Shown here piece after piece: positions 62,576 through 64,000 of a stretch of 64,000 nt of DNA. How positions within the stretch are numbered: the first letter of the stretch is position 1; the number at the start of each line of letters is the position of its first letter. This DNA comes from Priestia megaterium. Lineage in GTDB: Bacteria > Bacillota > Bacilli > Bacillales > Bacillaceae_H. Position numbers and translations under genes: made by a program. The stretch lies in assembly GCF_009497655.1 (NCBI RefSeq), contig NZ_CP023317.1, forward strand, positions 4,245,501 to 4,309,500, read 5' to 3'. The notes below the pieces were generated by a model. The model made no database searches. It was given only the letters and a program-made list of their open reading frames with translations, and was not told the origin of the DNA.

Positions 62576-62604
62576 AAAAAATAGACCCTATTAAGAAAGG
62601 GTCT
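62576..62604 (-). terminator. Intrinsic terminator in the phoH-pgpH gap
   Basis: AGACCCT / AGGGTCT stem (62583-62604) with the phoH stop codon in its loop, then T-run on the - strand. Placed inside a same-strand gene series, it may reduce read-through from phoH into pgpH. Confidence 0.7.
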
Positions 62605-63565
62605 TTTGGTCAGCGTGTTCGTACGCTTGAATGATACGTCCCACAAGTGGATGGCGCACAACATCTGACTGTTCTAGATGAACAAACGAAATACCTTTAA
62701 CATTGGTCAGGATTTTCGAGACAGCCGCTAGACCAGACTGAGCTCCTTTTGGTAAATCAATTTGTGAAATATCTCCTGTAATCACCATTTTAGACCCAAA
62801 TCCTAGTCGTGTTAAAAACATCTTCATTTGCGCCATCGTGGTGTTTTGTGCTTCGTCTAAGATAACAAACGCATCATCTAGTGTACGACCTCGCATATAA
62901 GCAAGGGGTGCTATTTCAATAACTCCGCGTTCGATTAGGCGTTGCGTATGTTCTGTTCCTAATACATCATGTAATGCATCGTACAGAGGCCGCAAGTACG
63001 GATCTACTTTTTCTTTCAAATCTCCTGGCAAGAAGCCAAGACTTTCACCTGCTTCAACAGCAGGACGTGTTAAAATAATACGCTGTACGTGACCATTTTT
63101 AAGAGCATTAACGGCCATGACAACGGCTAAATACGTTTTACCCGTACCAGCAGGCCCAATTCCAAATACCAAATCATTTTTCTTAATAGCAGAAATGTAG
63201 TGACTTTGTCCTAATGTCTTAACACGAATAGTCTTACCTTTTACGTTTTTACCAATCTCTTCTTCATATACATCTTCAAAAAACTCGAGAGAATTTTTCT
63301 TAGCTAATTGAATCGCATACACAACATCTCGTTCAGATATGGAAATATTTTTGCGGATAATGTTCAGTAACTTTTTAAGCATTTCTTCCACTAGCTGAAC
63401 ATTTTCTGTACTTCCGGAGACTACAACAGTCTCACCTCTTGAAATGATCGAGACCTGCATTTCTTCTTCAATTCGCTTTAAATTCGCATCTTGTACGCCA
63501 AATAATGAAATGGCTTCGTTTGAATCATCAAGTTGTACGTTAATTGTTACTAGCTGTTCTGACAT
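62591..63565 (-). CDS. phoH: PhoH-family ATPase / RNA helicase-like protein
   Basis: 324 residues (B. subtilis PhoH 319). N-terminal KH-like part (about 1-75), then the PhoH P-loop ATPase: Walker A GIGPAGTGKTYLAVV (135-149), RPAVEAGESLGFLPGDLKEKVDPYLRPLYDALHD, Walker B VILDEAQNTT and TGDISQIDLP. Thought to act on RNA together with YbeY. ATG with AAGGAGA, which overlaps the end of yqfD. Part of yqfD-phoH-(pgpH-ybeY-dgkA). Confidence 0.95.
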   Translation of the reverse strand: MSEQLVTINVQLDDSNEAISLFGVQDANLKRIEEEMQVSIISRGETVVVSGSTENVQLVEEMLKKLLNIIRKNISISERDVVYAIQLAKKNSLEFFEDVYEEEIGKNVKGKTIRVKTLGQSHYISAIKKNDLVFGIGPAGTGKTYLAVVMAVNALKNGHVQRIILTRPAVEAGESLGFLPGDLKEKVDPYLRPLYDALHDVLGTEHTQRLIERGVIEIAPLAYMRGRTLDDAFVILDEAQNTTMAQMKMFLTRLGFGSKMVITGDISQIDLPKGAQSGLAAVSKILTNVKGISFVHLEQSDVVRHPLVGRIIQAYEHADQKTLS

Positions 63566-63568
63566 TCA

Positions 63569-64000
63569 TCAATCTCCTTGAATAATTGGTTGAGTGTTCG
63601 CAATATTTTCTATAACTTGGTAATGTATTGATAATCTAACTTTACCATTGTCCTGTTCTTGGTGCAAAACTTTTTCACCTTTTATTTTAGCATCCTCACC
63701 TAAAGTTGATAGTAATTTTTTTCGACCGATTTCCAAAGCTTTTTCCACCGCCTCTTGTTTAGAATAGACGCGCTGCGAATTCTGTTCTTCTCGTACAGCA
63801 ACTTTCTCATACGACAGAGGTAATTTCCATTTAAAAAAATAGAGTGGATGCTCCACTTTTTCTGTCACCTTTGAGCCGTATTTCTCTTTGTTAAAAGCCC
63901 AAAGAGGCATTTTAAAAGCTTGAAAATCTAAATAGTGCTTCGTATATCCATTACCCGTTAATACTTGAAAATCAGTTTTTAAAGGCACTTCCACCTCAGA
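63569..64000 (-). CDS. yqfD: Sporulation protein YqfD, C-terminal part (continues beyond the window)
   Basis: 143 C-terminal residues; the start is past position 64000. It is the cytoplasmic or periplasmic tail of the YqfD/SpoIV-type membrane protein (about 398 aa in B. subtilis): [34 protein letters not shown] and the repeat-like [28 protein letters not shown] are conserved. It is made in the mother cell in B. subtilis and needed for efficient sporulation. It ends four bases before the phoH start. Confidence 0.9.
   Translation of the reverse strand, partial: SEVEVPLKTDFQVLTGNGYTKHYLDFQAFKMPLWAFNKEKYGSKVTEKVEHPLYFFKWKLPLSYEKVAVREEQNSQRVYSKQEAVEKALEIGRKKLLSTLGEDAKIKGEKVLHQEQDNGKVRLSIHYQVIENIANTQPIIQGD

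Overview
The window is AT-rich chromosomal core DNA from a Bacillaceae bacterium. Gene content and order follow the lipM-gcv-comG-glcK-sodA-ispG-zur-sigA-dnaG-era-phoH stretch of Bacillus subtilis. Extra genes and protein details suggest Priestia (Bacillus) megaterium or a close relative; this is my recognition of the proteins and was not checked by a search.

Layout. 1-8.0 kb: partial lipM, the rhodanese yqhL, the glycine-cleavage operon gcvT-gcvPA-gcvPB behind a tandem glycine riboswitch, and yqhH-yqhG on the other strand. 8.0-12.2 kb: complete competence pseudopilus operon comGA-GG plus yqzE. 12.5-20.3 kb: mgsR, yqgY, yqgX, yqgW, an M14 peptidase, glcK with yqgQ, the rhomboid protease gluP, a DUF92 membrane protein overlapping the 5-formyl-THF cycloligase gene, and rpmG. 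20.5-25.6 kb: an accessory three-gene overlapping operon (DUF4912 protein; GH57-like/GT4 glycosyltransferase fusion; sugar nucleotidyltransferase/phosphohexomutase-like fusion), absent from the B. subtilis locus as I remember it. 26-28 kb: phoU and pstB without pstSCA, flanked by repeat elements. 28-33.1 kb: pbpA, yqgE, sodA and a five-tRNA cluster. 33-38 kb: yqgC, a Na/Pi cotransporter with a candidate PhoP-box array, a DUF1189 protein, an MFS transporter and a LysM protein. 38-47.5 kb: ispG, yqfX, yqfW, the zinc-uptake operon znuC-znuB-zur with a Zur operator, yqfT, nfo, cshB, yqfQ and ispH. 47.5-58 kb: yqfO-trmK, cccA, an acyl-CoA dehydrogenase, the macromolecular-synthesis genes sigA-dnaG-yqxD, yqfL-ccpN and recO-yqzL (no glyQS between recO and ccpN). 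58-64 kb: era-cdd, dgkA-ybeY-pgpH, phoH and partial yqfD.

How the genes work together. Several units are textbook operons with visible control: glycine sensing by riboswitch, zinc sensing by Zur, and probable phosphate control of the Na/Pi transporter. A composite repeat occurs three times. Its outer end lies at or within a few bases of a stop codon and supplies that gene's terminator (phoU, pbpA, the MFS gene); one copy has inverted ends like a MITE. The most unusual material is the glycan-type trio at 20.5-25.6 kb, the helically phased TTGTATA array upstream of mgsR, and yqxD, whose conserved N-terminus has no ATG, GTG or TTG start. Two small genes of under 60 codons (yqgW, yqzL), rpmG, the tRNAs and the regulatory sites were read directly from the sequence. 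Coordinates use the start codon best supported by a ribosome-binding site or by the homologue's N-terminus.
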